64,000 bases of DNA from Cupriavidus pinatubonensis (GTDB taxonomy: Bacteria > Pseudomonadota > Gammaproteobacteria > Burkholderiales > Burkholderiaceae), in contig NZ_CP080767.1 in NCBI RefSeq assembly GCF_019602855.1, positions 3,286,001 to 3,350,000 on the forward strand, in the 5' to 3' direction. The stretch's first letter is position 1. Each line of letters begins with the position of its first letter. Positions 1-7,440 of this stretch are shown here, piece after piece. The notes beneath the pieces were generated by a model. That model searched no databases. It was not told the origin of the DNA and saw nothing but the letters and a program-made list of their open reading frames with translations. Made by a program: the position numbers and the translations under genes.

Positions 1-217
1 GAGACTGACCACCTCCCGAACCTGTACCGGGATGGGGTCTTTGTACAGTTCTGTATCACGCCGCACCAACGATACGCGCACCGACAAATCCGGCCGCAAG
101 TTTCTACAGGCGCGATACATCGGTTTTCTTTAATACGTTCCACGGGCCCGCAGCGAGTTGCAAACGATGCAGTCTCCACCGGGCCCATACCCTCTCAAAC
201 GTTAAAGGAAGCCGATC
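1..217. other. Left-edge intergenic DNA with the leader of the repeat-protein gene
   Basis: No convincing gene is visible. The last part is the untranslated leader of the gene at 218, with AAAGGAAG as ribosome binding site seven bases before its ATG. The segment around 40-60 contains TTGTACAG and TGTATCAC, which could be promoter or operator sequence, but no -35/-10 pair can be assigned with confidence. Confidence 0.3.
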
Positions 218-616
218 ATGACTACCCACATCGCCAAGCGCTTTGTCCTCGCCATCGCCCTGGTTGCCGCTGCAGCCGGCGCACAGGCGGCCAGCCTCTC
301 GTACGCAGGCGCACGTGACCCTTTCACCGACGGTGGCCGCGCCGTCAGCGATGCACGTGACCCGTACACCGAAGGCGCGCGCTCGGTGCAGGACCCGCGC
401 AGCCCGTTTGTCGATGGGGCACGTAATGTCGATCCGTTCCTGGATGGCGCGCGCTCGCTGGCTGGTTTGGACCGGACTGGGGTCTCGGCGGAGCCGGCTC
501 GCAGCGTGGATCCGTACTACGACGGCGCGCGTTCCCTGGCGGGCCGGGACCAGACGTGGCCCTCGAACGCTCCGGCGCGCAATGTTGATCCGTATCTGGA
601 TGGTGCGCTGGCGTGA
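218..616 (+). CDS. Small secreted protein with DPY.DGAR repeats
   Basis: A 132-residue protein with a clear signal peptide (residues 1-24, basic start, hydrophobic core, cleavage after AQA). The mature part is almost entirely a short repeat of the form DP(F/Y)xDGAR, with units near residues 34, 48, 62, 72, 98 and 124, separated by SV, NV or SLAG linkers. It should therefore be periplasmic or secreted. The start is supported by AAAGGAAG seven bases upstream. No enzymatic motif is visible. From memory, small repetitive periplasmic proteins of this look, some of them metal-responsive (CopQ/MmmQ-like), occur in Cupriavidus. That link is a tentative recollection and no metal-binding cluster is evident. 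It appears monocistronic. Confidence 0.75.
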   Translation: MTTHIAKRFVLAIALVAAAAGAQAASLSYAGARDPFTDGGRAVSDARDPYTEGARSVQDPRSPFVDGARNVDPFLDGARSLAGLDRTGVSAEPARSVDPYYDGARSLAGRDQTWPSNAPARNVDPYLDGALA

Positions 617-643
617 TGCTGTGCTTCCTTCAGACGCTGGCGA

Positions 644-802
644 ATGCTCGAAGACTTCCGCTACGACATGAGCGCGATGTGTCGGCTGATGATCCACGGC
701 GTCGACGTACGTCCGCCATTGCGTCGTTTCCGCGTGAAGGGCTCGCAGTGGCCCCTGTCGGACGAAGTGCGGTTTGACGGCGATGCCGAAGTCGCAGGCT
801 AG
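644..802 (+). CDS. Possible 52-residue hypothetical protein or gene remnant
   Basis: The frame is open from the stop of the upstream repeat-protein gene to 802, with its first ATG at 644. The predicted peptide begins MLEDFRYDM and ends DGDAEVAG, with a basic middle section. Codon third positions are GC-rich as in real genes of this window. There is no good ribosome binding site and no family is recognised. It may be a small protein, or the tail of a gene whose start has been lost. Confidence 0.3.
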   Translation: MLEDFRYDMSAMCRLMIHGVDVRPPLRRFRVKGSQWPLSDEVRFDGDAEVAG

Positions 803-835
803 GCGAAGATCAGGTTATCAACGCCTTGCCCCGAC

Positions 836-1372
836 CTAACGGGGCCTCTGGACTGTCCGTTTCTTCGCCGCGCGCGTGCGCGCAGCCTTTTGGGCCGCCT
901 CGGATCGGCCCGCCGCACCCTTGGTCTTGGCAGCCTTCTCGGCGGCCGCGGAGCGATCTGCCGCAGTACGCTTGCTGGCCGCGTTCTTGGCCTGGGCTGA
1001 CAGCGCCTCATGCGAGGCACCGGCCGTGCTCTCTCGCTTCAGGGCCTTGGTAGCGGCACTGCGACGCTTGGCCGTGCTTTCCGAACTAGGCCGCCTTGGC
1101 GCCTTGTCGCCGGTACTCTTGGCGGCGGGCTTGCCGGCACTCTTCTTTGCCGCTACGGCCTTGGACCCCGTCTTGGGCGGCGGCACGTCCACGCCTGCGC
1201 GGCGCGCTTCCGACAAACCGATGGCGATGGCTTGCTTGGCGGAACGCACGCCATGCTTGCCATGGCGAACGGTTTCGATCTCGTCGCGGACGAAATGGCT
1301 GGCCTGGGTGCTCGGTGCCTTGCCCGAACGCTTGTCCGCCTTTGCCTGGGCAATGCTGGATGCTTTTGGCAT
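836..1372 (-). CDS. DUF6496-type lysine/alanine-rich basic protein
   Basis: The ATG at 1372 is chosen over a longer frame because CGGAGA sits eight bases upstream and the product then starts MPKASSIAQ. It is about 178 residues. An N-terminal segment containing RHGKHGVRSAKQAIAIGLSE (about residues 36-55) matches my recollection of the DUF6496 family, followed by a long low-complexity tail of AAK, AAR and KKS motifs. Such tails resemble histone H1-like bacterial proteins, so nucleic-acid binding is plausible but inferred. There is no signal peptide or membrane segment. It stands alone between the repeat-protein gene and the CDI array. Confidence 0.75.
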   Translation of the reverse strand: MPKASSIAQAKADKRSGKAPSTQASHFVRDEIETVRHGKHGVRSAKQAIAIGLSEARRAGVDVPPPKTGSKAVAAKKSAGKPAAKSTGDKAPRRPSSESTAKRRSAATKALKRESTAGASHEALSAQAKNAASKRTAADRSAAAEKAAKTKGAAGRSEAAQKAARTRAAKKRTVQRPR

Positions 1373-1700
1373 GATCGGTCTCCGTGGTGTTTGCGGAAGG
1401 TTTGAGCATGCCGCATATGCCGTGCCAGGCTTATAAGTTGTGGAGAACGTCACTTACAAGGGAAGCGGCTCTGCGGTTGCTTGCGAAAGGTGCACTGTGG
1501 ACGTCGAATCTACAAAGCGGCTGGCCGCTATTGGATTAAGGCGGCTATTCTTCTGGGTGACCGTGTAGCCGCCGTCGGCCTCATGGACACTTGTGGCCCA
1601 TGTATCTCGACTTGGAAATCGCAGCGGGGCTTGGGCGTGGATTCAGAGGCATCGCTCACAGTAAGGGGGAAAGATTCCACCCCGGACTACCCAGTAGCCC
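1373..1700. other. Gap with no supported gene
   Basis: Short frames exist on both strands, but none has a ribosome binding site, a recognisable motif or consistent codon usage. This is the left boundary of the CDI module array. No insertion sequence, tRNA or direct repeat marking an integration site is seen. Confidence 0.5.
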
Positions 1701-1946
1701 CTACGCGAATTCTCCCCAGAGGCCCCTAAATGGTGGCTCTGGAGCAACCAAACGCCATACCTCGCCAGAGGTCTTACACCGGTACCAACGCTCTTCCACC
1801 CCGAAAATGAGATCGCTGCTCGGTTCGCTTACAGGAACCTGCTCAAACTCCCCAGCATCTACTTGAGCGGCAATCCACGCGCAAAAGAGTGCATATTCAC
1901 GCGGCGACTCAAATCCATGGATAGACTCCCAGCCACACGAATTCAT
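1701..1946 (-). CDS. Small acidic protein, candidate orphan immunity protein
   Basis: An 81-residue soluble protein beginning MNSCGWESIHGF and ending FRGLWGEFA, with an EERWYRCKTSGEVWRLV segment near residues 51-65. There is no signal peptide or membrane segment. It is the last gene of the minus-strand array of toxin and immunity modules, and lies about 90 bases behind the broken gene at 2037-2436. Small size, acidity and position are typical of cytoplasmic immunity proteins, but I do not recognise the family, so the role is inferred from context. AAAAGG lies very close to the ATG, so the start is only moderately certain. Confidence 0.5.
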   Translation of the reverse strand: MNSCGWESIHGFESPREYALFCAWIAAQVDAGEFEQVPVSEPSSDLIFGVEERWYRCKTSGEVWRLVAPEPPFRGLWGEFA

Positions 1947-2036
1947 AGCCTTTTTATCTACGAAGAATCAACTTTAAAATTCAGGGGAAAACTTCCCCGC
2001 CCACAGGGCTCAGCTCATATATTGAATGGCCGCCGT

Positions 2037-2436
2037 CAAGTCCAATATTTGTCATGGAAGAGATGATTCTTATGTCGGAATGGCACCATTCTTACTCTCT
2101 TCGGATCAACCACCAACGACACCTGGTCTCTGGCTCCAAGATAACGATCGCATCCGCTCTCGCACCACGGATGTCAAAATAGGCCGTACCCCAGCACCTG
2201 ACGCGTCACAATATAGCTCAACCTTCGTCGTCCGTTCGCTGACCAGATTAAGGACTTCGTGCCCAGTGCACCAGGCAGGCTCAGCGCCGCGCAGCCCAGT
2301 AACGTTACAGGTGGATCCTTATCTCATACTCGGGTCCCAACTCCGTCCTCAACTGGGCGGCAAGACGAAGACCTTCGTGCTTGAACTCAGCATCCGCCTC
2401 GGAATTTTCGAATCTCGAGTCCGGCGGATAGTCCAT
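2037..2436 (-). pseudogene. Frameshifted remnant of a toxin- or immunity-sized gene
   Basis: Reading the minus strand from ATG 2436 gives MDYPPDSRFENSEADAEF and on to ELGPEYEIRI, then a stop at 2305. Coding-like sequence resumes in other frames: CNVTGLRGAEPAW to LYCDASGAG, then AYFDIRGARADAIVILEPE, then VSLVVDPKRVRMVPFRHKN to a stop at 2037. Single-base indels at three places, one in a G-run near 2190, would rejoin these into one protein of about 130 residues. The coding character of each piece suggests recent decay. The family is not recognised, and either a toxin tail or an immunity protein would fit its place in the array. Confidence 0.45.
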
Positions 2437-2513
2437 GTTTAAGGTTTCGTCGTACTGGCGCGCCTCCCCGATTGGAAGCGATGACGAGCCAGGTAGCCGA
2501 GGCCATAGAATCC

Positions 2514-2732
2514 CTATTCTGAGTTTCTGGAGATTTTATTCTGCCAAAGTATCCGCGCTTCTCTAAGGCTGCAAGAATTCGCCCCGCCCGCATAGTCTGG
2601 GGCGGCTGATTGCACTGGGTCATCCTCCCACCCGCAAATCGTGCATATCTCGTAGACGCCTACTTCATCGAGCGTAAAGCTGCCGCAGCAAGGGCATGAA
2701 TTTAACTCGCGGCCTTCAATTATCTTGATCAT
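2514..2732 (-). CDS. CPCC-type cysteine-rich small protein, candidate immunity protein
   Basis: A 72-residue protein carrying the signature of the cysteine-rich CPCC family: CPCCG at about residues 13-17, CTICGWEDDPVQ at about 31-42 and PDYAGGANS at about 46-54. The four cysteines form two CxxC pairs suited to metal binding. Its ATG overlaps the stop of the toxin gene before it in an ATGA arrangement (2729-2732), so the two are translationally coupled. Proteins of this family are often found beside polymorphic toxins. The immunity role here is inferred from family and coupling. The C-terminus is shorter than I recall for the family and runs out as NKISRNSE. Confidence 0.65.
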   Translation of the reverse strand: MIKIIEGRELNSCPCCGSFTLDEVGVYEICTICGWEDDPVQSAAPDYAGGANSCSLREARILWQNKISRNSE

Positions 2733-3304
2733 TGCTTGTTCCAGTAGCCAATTCCATCCTGCGGCCGAAACATTGTTCTGGGAGCACCGTCTGCAGTCTT
2801 AGTTGCAAAAGTATTCGTTGCTGGGTCATACAGCAGTGTATCCCCGTTTGGACGTGTTTTCACTAACGTGCCCGCTGGCGGATTCGTTACGAAATTCTGC
2901 GCCCCCTGGACGTACTGCACTGAGTTCTGATATTCGGGGAATTCAGATTGGTGCTTGTCCCAATGACCATATGCGTTCTCCACTGAGGACTGGTTTTTCT
3001 TTGACGACCAGAAAGAACCTGCTCCGCCAACCACCGCACCGAGTGCAGCATCGACCGTTCCTGACACATCGATAGGCGACAACCCGGATAGTGCAACCGC
3101 CGTTGTCGGAGAAGCACCCGACGCTAACAGCGCTTGCTGAGTCTTGGCCTGCGCCAAGGCATTGGCAGTGTCATTCCATCGCCGTACAGCGGTAGCAGCA
3201 GCTGACGAATTCTGCGATGGCAGGCTGCTCAGCAAGAGCTCACAAGTGGCGACGCCTCGATGGTAGCCAGAAACGATGAACCCGGCCGAAGCCGGGTCCG
3301 TCAA
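2729..3304 (-). CDS. Orphan CdiA-type C-terminal toxin, RNase-like
   Basis: An open frame of 191 codons whose first 15 or so residues are translated from a terminator-like hairpin, so the annotated ATG is probably not a natural start. The middle (TAVALSGLSPIDV) resembles a pre-toxin linker. The last 90 residues have the look of a CDI or Rhs nuclease tail: GHWDKHQSEFPEY, FVTNPPAGTLVKTR, NGDTLLYDPATNTFA, DGAPRTMFRP. This pattern recalls toxins of the barnase/EndoU/colicin E5-like (BECR) group, and that assignment is inference. It lacks any TPS or repeat region, so it cannot be exported alone and looks like a stored module. The next gene (CPCC protein) overlaps its stop. Confidence 0.55.
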   Translation of the reverse strand: MTDPASAGFIVSGYHRGVATCELLLSSLPSQNSSAAATAVRRWNDTANALAQAKTQQALLASGASPTTAVALSGLSPIDVSGTVDAALGAVVGGAGSFWSSKKNQSSVENAYGHWDKHQSEFPEYQNSVQYVQGAQNFVTNPPAGTLVKTRPNGDTLLYDPATNTFATKTADGAPRTMFRPQDGIGYWNKQ

Positions 3305-3309
3305 GGCTA
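3268..3309 (-). terminator. Intercassette hairpin, copy 1
   Basis: The stem ACCCGGC/GCCGGGT with loop CGAA lies at 3280-3297, just downstream of the immunity gene at 3328-3582 on the minus strand. The same hairpin with the same flank (CCAGAAACGA on the + strand) recurs at 11712-11753 behind the intact cdiA-immunity pair. Its position after two immunity genes suggests a terminator. The T-tract is poor, so its strength is uncertain. Confidence 0.5.
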
Positions 3310-3327
3310 ATCACGCCATAACTTGCC

Positions 3328-3582
3328 CTATTCGTAAACTCTAGCTGCCAACAATATGTCAGCCAACGTCCGCCAAGTCGGCATGTCTGGAATAGGCTGG
3401 CCAGCATTCTTGTAATACCCATCCATATCTCTAATCCAGGCTTCCATCGCAGCAAGGAACCCTTCTAGGCTAACGTTCTCCCATTCCTGTGGATTTCTCA
3501 CTAGGTCATCAAGGAGCGCAGCGACAAGGTCTGCAAGCCGCTCCTTCGAATCAATTTCACCGATCTGATCCTGCAGATTCAT
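3328..3582 (-). CDS. DUF7660-like immunity protein
   Basis: An 84-residue acidic protein starting MNLQDQIGEIDSKERL, with the features I associate with DUF7660: LLDDLVRNPQEWENVSLEGF (about 23-42), AWIRDMDGYY (about 48-57) and a C-terminal W..LADILLAARVYE. The ATG follows GGAGACGGAG, itself just past the stop of the cdiA copy-C frame at 3592. Order and spacing fit a cdiA-CT/cdiI pair, so it probably neutralises the ParB-like toxin tail encoded by copy C. It is followed by the hairpin at 3268-3309. The pairing is inferred; the family call is by eye. Confidence 0.65.
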   Translation of the reverse strand: MNLQDQIGEIDSKERLADLVAALLDDLVRNPQEWENVSLEGFLAAMEAWIRDMDGYYKNAGQPIPDMPTWRTLADILLAARVYE

Positions 3583-3591
3583 CTCCGTCTC

Positions 3592-5865
3592 CTATTGCTT
3601 TGGAACACCCCTGATACACACAATGCACCCTTGGTTCGGCGTTGTAAATTTCCACACTTGACTCATTACTTCCTGAGCCGTTGCGGGCGTTATGTTGACC
3701 ATAGTACCGGCTTGCGAGGTCACAAACAGCCTTCGATTGTCCAGCGTATAGAACAGCCCATCCTTTTCAAACACGCGTATCGGTGGCAAGCTGGTAGGTG
3801 AAAGGCTCCCTGATTGCAAGGCTCCAATTGCATCTTGTAGAGATGTCCCATTGGAGAACGTCGAACCAATACTACTTTGCGTGAAGCGAATCGAGTTTGG
3901 ATCTGCCAGCCCACTCAGGGTACTCGGTACGCCGCTATCTTTGACGAGTTGCCCTTCCAAAGCCCTAGCAGCATCGTCACCAACAGACCTCATTGGGCCC
4001 AAGAGACCAACACCCTTGAGGGTGCCAGTGGCCAGCCCCTTGAGGAGCCCAGTACCAATCAAGTCATCCGGCGAGAAAACCGGCAGCTCAAGCCCTTGGG
4101 CCTTCGCTTGCGCGATCTGCCAACTCTTGTCCAAGACCTGGCAGTCTGCAGAGCCGCTGGCGGACCCACAACCCAGGGACGTCTTCTGGTCCTGAACCCA
4201 GTTGGCTAGGGACTGGCAACTGCTTCCCTCACACCTGGTCAGGCCATCGGCCAGAATGTCGTTGCTTTTCTGATCTTTCTCCGCGTAAATGTTGGCTGCG
4301 GCACACGACGACCAGACGCCGTTCGCACATTCTCGCTTGGCCTTCTCAAACGCTTGCCGATCTTTCGGGCTGGCCGCCTCATTCTGCGCCGCACCCGCCG
4401 CAGCGATTCCATTCTGGCCCAGTGTGTTGGCCAGGGTTCCGCCGGCCAGCATTGCTGTACCAATCACGACCGCCTGGTTGATCGAGTTGGCCCGGTCGGC
4501 ATTGGTCTCGATGCCCAGCGCACTACCCACCAGCGGCGAGACGACCGCACCCGCAGCACCACCGATGGCGCCTGACTTGCAATCAGCGCCACTGGCAGCA
4601 ACAGCAGCACAGCCCAGTGCCGCGTGCTCGGCGATGTTCTGCCAGGAGCCCGCCTCGGTGGAGGCGCCGATCGCATTCGCCGCAAGCGCTGCGGACTGAG
4701 CAACTAGACTGCCAGCCAGCGCCTTCCCGAAGCTGCCGCCGTAGACGGCCGTATTCACCCCAGCGTTGATCAGGGCGGCACCCACCATCCCCATAGCTTG
4801 CTGGGCGAGTGTGCCGGTTGCGCCGTCCTGTGCGGCCTGCAATACGCCGCCAATACTGTTCGTGCCGGCCAGATTCGCCAGGCTGTTGGTGCCCTTCAGT
4901 ACGGTATCAAAGCCATTCACCCCAAAGCTGCTGCCATCGAAGGTGATGCCGTTGGTCAGGCCTGCTGTCGCGGCACCCACCAGCCCTGCGATGGCTACCT
5001 TCCCGAAGTCCAGACCTTGGCCGGATACCAACTGACTGGCCACACTGCCTGCCATGCTGGAGAGTGCCGCAACCATCATGGCCTGTGCCAGCGTCATGTT
5101 TGCGAGTGCAACGCCCATGGCCGCCGCAGCAGCGCCAGCAGTCACAATGGACGCTGCCACAGCAGCAACGATCGCAACGACCTGGCCAATCGGCCCAAGT
5201 CCCTTGTCTTGCTTGATGAAGTGCGTGTGGATGTCATCGCTGACCGACCCCTCGGTGTAGTCCACTCCGAGGTTGCTCTTCAGCTGCGCGATCAGCGCGC
5301 TGGTCGCCGCCTCGTCCACGCTGCCGTCAGCACGCAGGATGCGGAGCGCATCGTTGACCGCATTGATGCTATCGGCCTCGATGTTCATGTGCATCGCGCT
5401 CATGAACCCGCCCGGCTGCACCTGCGTGCCGGTGTACTCCATCCAGCCGCCGCTCACGCCGTACGCCGACTTGCCGATGTCCACCACATTGGGCGACAGG
5501 TCCAGGCTGCCCGCCTTGACGCTCAGCGTGTCACCGGCCGACACCACGCCGCTGTTGCGCAAGTTGCCTGCGATGTCCAGGCTGATGTTTTCGCCCGTGA
5601 TCGTGCCGCCCGTCGGCTTGGTCAGCGCCTGCGCATAGCCTTCCGGGAGGTAGACCTGCGGCACCAGTGCATTCACGCCCGGGCACACCACGCTGCTCGC
5701 GGTGTTGCAACTCGGGTCGGGCACCGCCTGCTCCACGTACCAGAGCATCGGCTTATCCAGCTTCGCCACCTGCTCCGGCGTCAGCGCCGTGCCCAGGGTC
5801 AGGTTGTGCTCCTTGGCGTAGTCCGCCGCGTTCTTGTACAGGGCCAGCTTCTCCTGGTCGGTCAC
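3592..5865 (-). CDS. cdiA': Orphan CdiA 3'-end copy C with ParB-like toxin tail
   Basis: A 757-codon open frame homologous to the last third of the full CdiA at 11910-19520. Homology continues upstream of 5865 to about 5937, where an in-frame TAG and foreign sequence mark the break, so it has no signal, TPS domain or promoter. Residues 1-190 match copy B almost perfectly. Glycine/alanine-rich pre-toxin sequence follows, ending in the shared GAAQNEA motif (about 490-497). The allele-specific tail has several cysteines, then RFTQSSIGSTFS, PPIRVFEKDG, YTLDNRRLF and KFTTPNQG, recalling ParB/sulfiredoxin-like nuclease toxins (moderate confidence). The immunity gene at 3328-3582 follows directly. 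It is likely expressed only after recombination into the intact cdiA. Confidence 0.7.
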   Translation of the reverse strand: MTDQEKLALYKNAADYAKEHNLTLGTALTPEQVAKLDKPMLWYVEQAVPDPSCNTASSVVCPGVNALVPQVYLPEGYAQALTKPTGGTITGENISLDIAGNLRNSGVVSAGDTLSVKAGSLDLSPNVVDIGKSAYGVSGGWMEYTGTQVQPGGFMSAMHMNIEADSINAVNDALRILRADGSVDEAATSALIAQLKSNLGVDYTEGSVSDDIHTHFIKQDKGLGPIGQVVAIVAAVAASIVTAGAAAAAMGVALANMTLAQAMMVAALSSMAGSVASQLVSGQGLDFGKVAIAGLVGAATAGLTNGITFDGSSFGVNGFDTVLKGTNSLANLAGTNSIGGVLQAAQDGATGTLAQQAMGMVGAALINAGVNTAVYGGSFGKALAGSLVAQSAALAANAIGASTEAGSWQNIAEHAALGCAAVAASGADCKSGAIGGAAGAVVSPLVGSALGIETNADRANSINQAVVIGTAMLAGGTLANTLGQNGIAAAGAAQNEAASPKDRQAFEKAKRECANGVWSSCAAANIYAEKDQKSNDILADGLTRCEGSSCQSLANWVQDQKTSLGCGSASGSADCQVLDKSWQIAQAKAQGLELPVFSPDDLIGTGLLKGLATGTLKGVGLLGPMRSVGDDAARALEGQLVKDSGVPSTLSGLADPNSIRFTQSSIGSTFSNGTSLQDAIGALQSGSLSPTSLPPIRVFEKDGLFYTLDNRRLFVTSQAGTMVNITPATAQEVMSQVWKFTTPNQGCIVCIRGVPKQ

Positions 5866-6071
5866 CGAGAGTTGGTTCTGGCTGTCGTAGGCCAGGCCGT
5901 TGATGAAGCTGGCCTGCCCCGTTTGTTGCAGCGCGCGTAGCTATCGGTCTTTGGCCCCAACGCGGGTTTTGGGCTGCGCAACGGAAAGCCAAGCACGCCC
6001 ACCCGGCGAGGCGCAGGTCTATCCGAGCATCGCTGGGTCAGCTGCAGGGTGTTGCTCCAAATCCCGACCAC

Positions 6072-6479
6072 CTACAGAAACACTTCGACTACTGATTCTT
6101 TGGCTTGGGGCATAGCAAGGAAGCGCTTCCACCCTTCTAGAATCAGCTTCCATTCGCGCAAGGAGAAATGGCCTTCCTCTGTTCCCACCCAGTCTTCATT
6201 AGCCTCGATATCGACCTGCACCCCTTCACGAGTCAACGTAAGCGTGACGTCGTTACCACCAGTCTCCACCTCTTGCTCCAGTCCACCTTCGACCGCACTA
6301 AGGAAGCTGAGCAAGCGATCACAGTCTTCGATGGTCTGTGCGATGGCGCCAAGGACACCGCAGACGTATCTGTTGTAGCGCGGAACGTCAACTCCCCCAA
6401 TTGCAATCGGGTGCCAGTGAAATACATGCCCTGCAGCGGGGTGAGTTCCGCCGTCCAAATAGGAAAACACCAACTTCAT
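6072..6479 (-). CDS. Lone small acidic protein, candidate orphan immunity protein
   Basis: A 135-residue soluble protein beginning MKLVFSYLDGGTHPAAGHVF, with a central VETGGNDVTLTLTREGVQVD stretch and a C-terminal LREWKLILEGWKRFL helix. It has a strong ribosome binding site (AAGGAGA, six bases before the ATG). No full toxin gene precedes it. Instead a 40-codon scar of the cdiA pre-toxin region lies immediately upstream (6499-6625), as if the toxin part had been lost by recombination. I do not recognise the family. The immunity role is inferred from size, acidity and position. Confidence 0.55.
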   Translation of the reverse strand: MKLVFSYLDGGTHPAAGHVFHWHPIAIGGVDVPRYNRYVCGVLGAIAQTIEDCDRLLSFLSAVEGGLEQEVETGGNDVTLTLTREGVQVDIEANEDWVGTEEGHFSLREWKLILEGWKRFLAMPQAKESVVEVFL

Positions 6480-6498
6480 TACGTCTCCTTAAGGCACC

Positions 6499-6625
6499 TT
6501 AGACGACTGGCACACCAATGGCATCCCGGATCAGCGGCGCCGCCAGCGCACTGGCCGCCCCGCCAAATGGCACGGCACGCGCAATCCCCTCTGTCAGGCT
6601 CTGCGCCACACCCCAGCAGCGCATG
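6499..6625 (-). pseudogene. Scar of the CdiA pre-toxin region
   Basis: In one minus-strand frame this segment reads GGAASALAAPLIRDAI and then runs into a stop at 6499. The same peptide occurs inside copy B (around 9000-9040), and a related one at 7610-7670. Upstream bases also translate to pieces like LLGC and AQSLT of the parent, in more than one frame. It is therefore a short, decayed piece of cdiA left next to an orphan immunity gene. Confidence 0.6.
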
Positions 6626-6643
6626 GCTACTCTAGCGCGAGAG

Positions 6644-7033
6644 TCACCATCCGTCGCAGAGCAATCGTTCGACAGTCTCCTCTTCCGATTTGGCGAATAC
6701 AACATCGAAGTGATGTGCCTCCTCCGGGCGCCAGTCAAGAACGGAGTCGCGCAACAAACGCAAATAGATCTTCAGATCCGACTCGGGCAACATCGGAAGC
6801 TCGGGATGAATGAGCACGATGTCATGTTCACTCATCCAACTGAAATCACGGAGGCAGTCAAACAGCGCATCCCAATTCGAGCCAAAATAGGCCGGGAATG
6901 CGAGCACGGACGCAAGCGCTTCCAGTAGAACACTCTTCGTTGCGATGCCAGTTGGGAGCACGGCAACGAACGCGTCCTTCTGGTGGTAATTGTGAAGTTC
7001 CTCCTCGTAGCGAAAAGGATGCGCGATTTTCAT
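6644..7033 (-). CDS. Barstar-family RNase inhibitor, immunity protein
   Basis: About 129 residues from ATG 7033, preferred over the upstream GTG at 7042 because AAGGTGA lies six bases before it. The barstar signature is clear: LLEALASVLAFPAYFGSNWDALFDCLRDFSW (about residues 37-67), containing the FGSNWDALFDCL core of the barnase-binding helix, followed by DIVLIHPE. Barstar binds barnase-type RNases tightly and blocks the active site. The gene before it encodes exactly such an RNase and its stop overlaps this start region, so the pair is a toxin-immunity cassette. Sequence, family and context agree, giving one of the firmest calls in the array. Confidence 0.85.
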   Translation of the reverse strand: MKIAHPFRYEEELHNYHQKDAFVAVLPTGIATKSVLLEALASVLAFPAYFGSNWDALFDCLRDFSWMSEHDIVLIHPELPMLPESDLKIYLRLLRDSVLDWRPEEAHHFDVVFAKSEEETVERLLCDGW

Positions 7034-7038
7034 GGTAT

Positions 7039-7389
7039 TCACCTTTTCACGGGAGTGAACGTCTTGTAGTGATCGGGTGTGTAAAACACCTCGCCATTTT
7101 TCCCAGTCACGATCCGCTGAGGACCAACACCCTTCACATTGGGTGTGGGAACAACATATTCGGTGTAGTAACCCGCTGGCTGCTGCGGCAACAGACCTTC
7201 ATTATTGTTGAAGGTGGTGCCGTCATTGCGTGACGGATATTTTACGCCGCTCGAGATTCGGTCCGGCGTCGGTTGAAGGTCAACAGTGCCTTCGTAGACG
7301 TTTCCAGTAGCACGGTGAGGGGCCGATTCGTAGACGAAGCGACAGGGTGAAGCAATGTGGCTCCGACGGGACAAAGGATGCCAGATCAC
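7039..7389 (-). CDS. Orphan barnase-like (guanyl-specific) ribonuclease toxin module
   Basis: The frame has 116 codons, but the first 30 or so are not toxin: they are the shadow of a truncated Imm8-like gene in another frame. From about residue 29 the ribonuclease N1/T1/barnase signature appears: NVYEGTVDL, FNNNEGLLPQQPAGYYTEY, then GPQRIVTGKNGEVFYTPDHY, with the Glu, Arg and His expected of the catalytic site. There is no signal or secretion domain, so this is a bare cytotoxic tail that would need fusion to a CdiA stalk. The barstar gene follows with overlap. The call is firm for the fold; the true N-terminus is unknown. Confidence 0.8.
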   Translation of the reverse strand: MIWHPLSRRSHIASPCRFVYESAPHRATGNVYEGTVDLQPTPDRISSGVKYPSRNDGTTFNNNEGLLPQQPAGYYTEYVVPTPNVKGVGPQRIVTGKNGEVFYTPDHYKTFTPVKR

Positions 7390-7426
7390 ATTGATCGCAA
7401 GTTATGCCCTGCACCACAGCATGCAT
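7280..7426 (-). pseudogene. Truncated Imm8-like immunity gene fused out of frame to the RNase module
   Basis: The ATG at 7426 has an excellent ribosome binding site (AGGAG, seven bases upstream). It opens MHAVVQGITCDQCDLASFVP and continues SEPHCFTLSLRLRIGP, which resembles the N-terminus of the Imm8 immunity family. After about 36 residues it leaves that pattern and stops at 7280, where sequence of the barnase module has replaced the rest. It looks like a recombination junction that destroyed one immunity gene when the RNase cassette arrived. The family assignment is by eye. Confidence 0.5.
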
Positions 7427-7440
7427 GGTCGAACTCCTAT

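Noticed and set aside
2026..2442. A 138-codon + strand frame
   Set aside because: The minus strand of the same segment holds recognisable coding pieces of a broken gene; the + frame lacks motifs and a ribosome binding site.
2387..2623. A 78-codon minus-strand frame overlapping the CPCC gene
   Set aside because: It is out of frame with the CPCC signature and with the broken gene after it, so it is a shadow of both.
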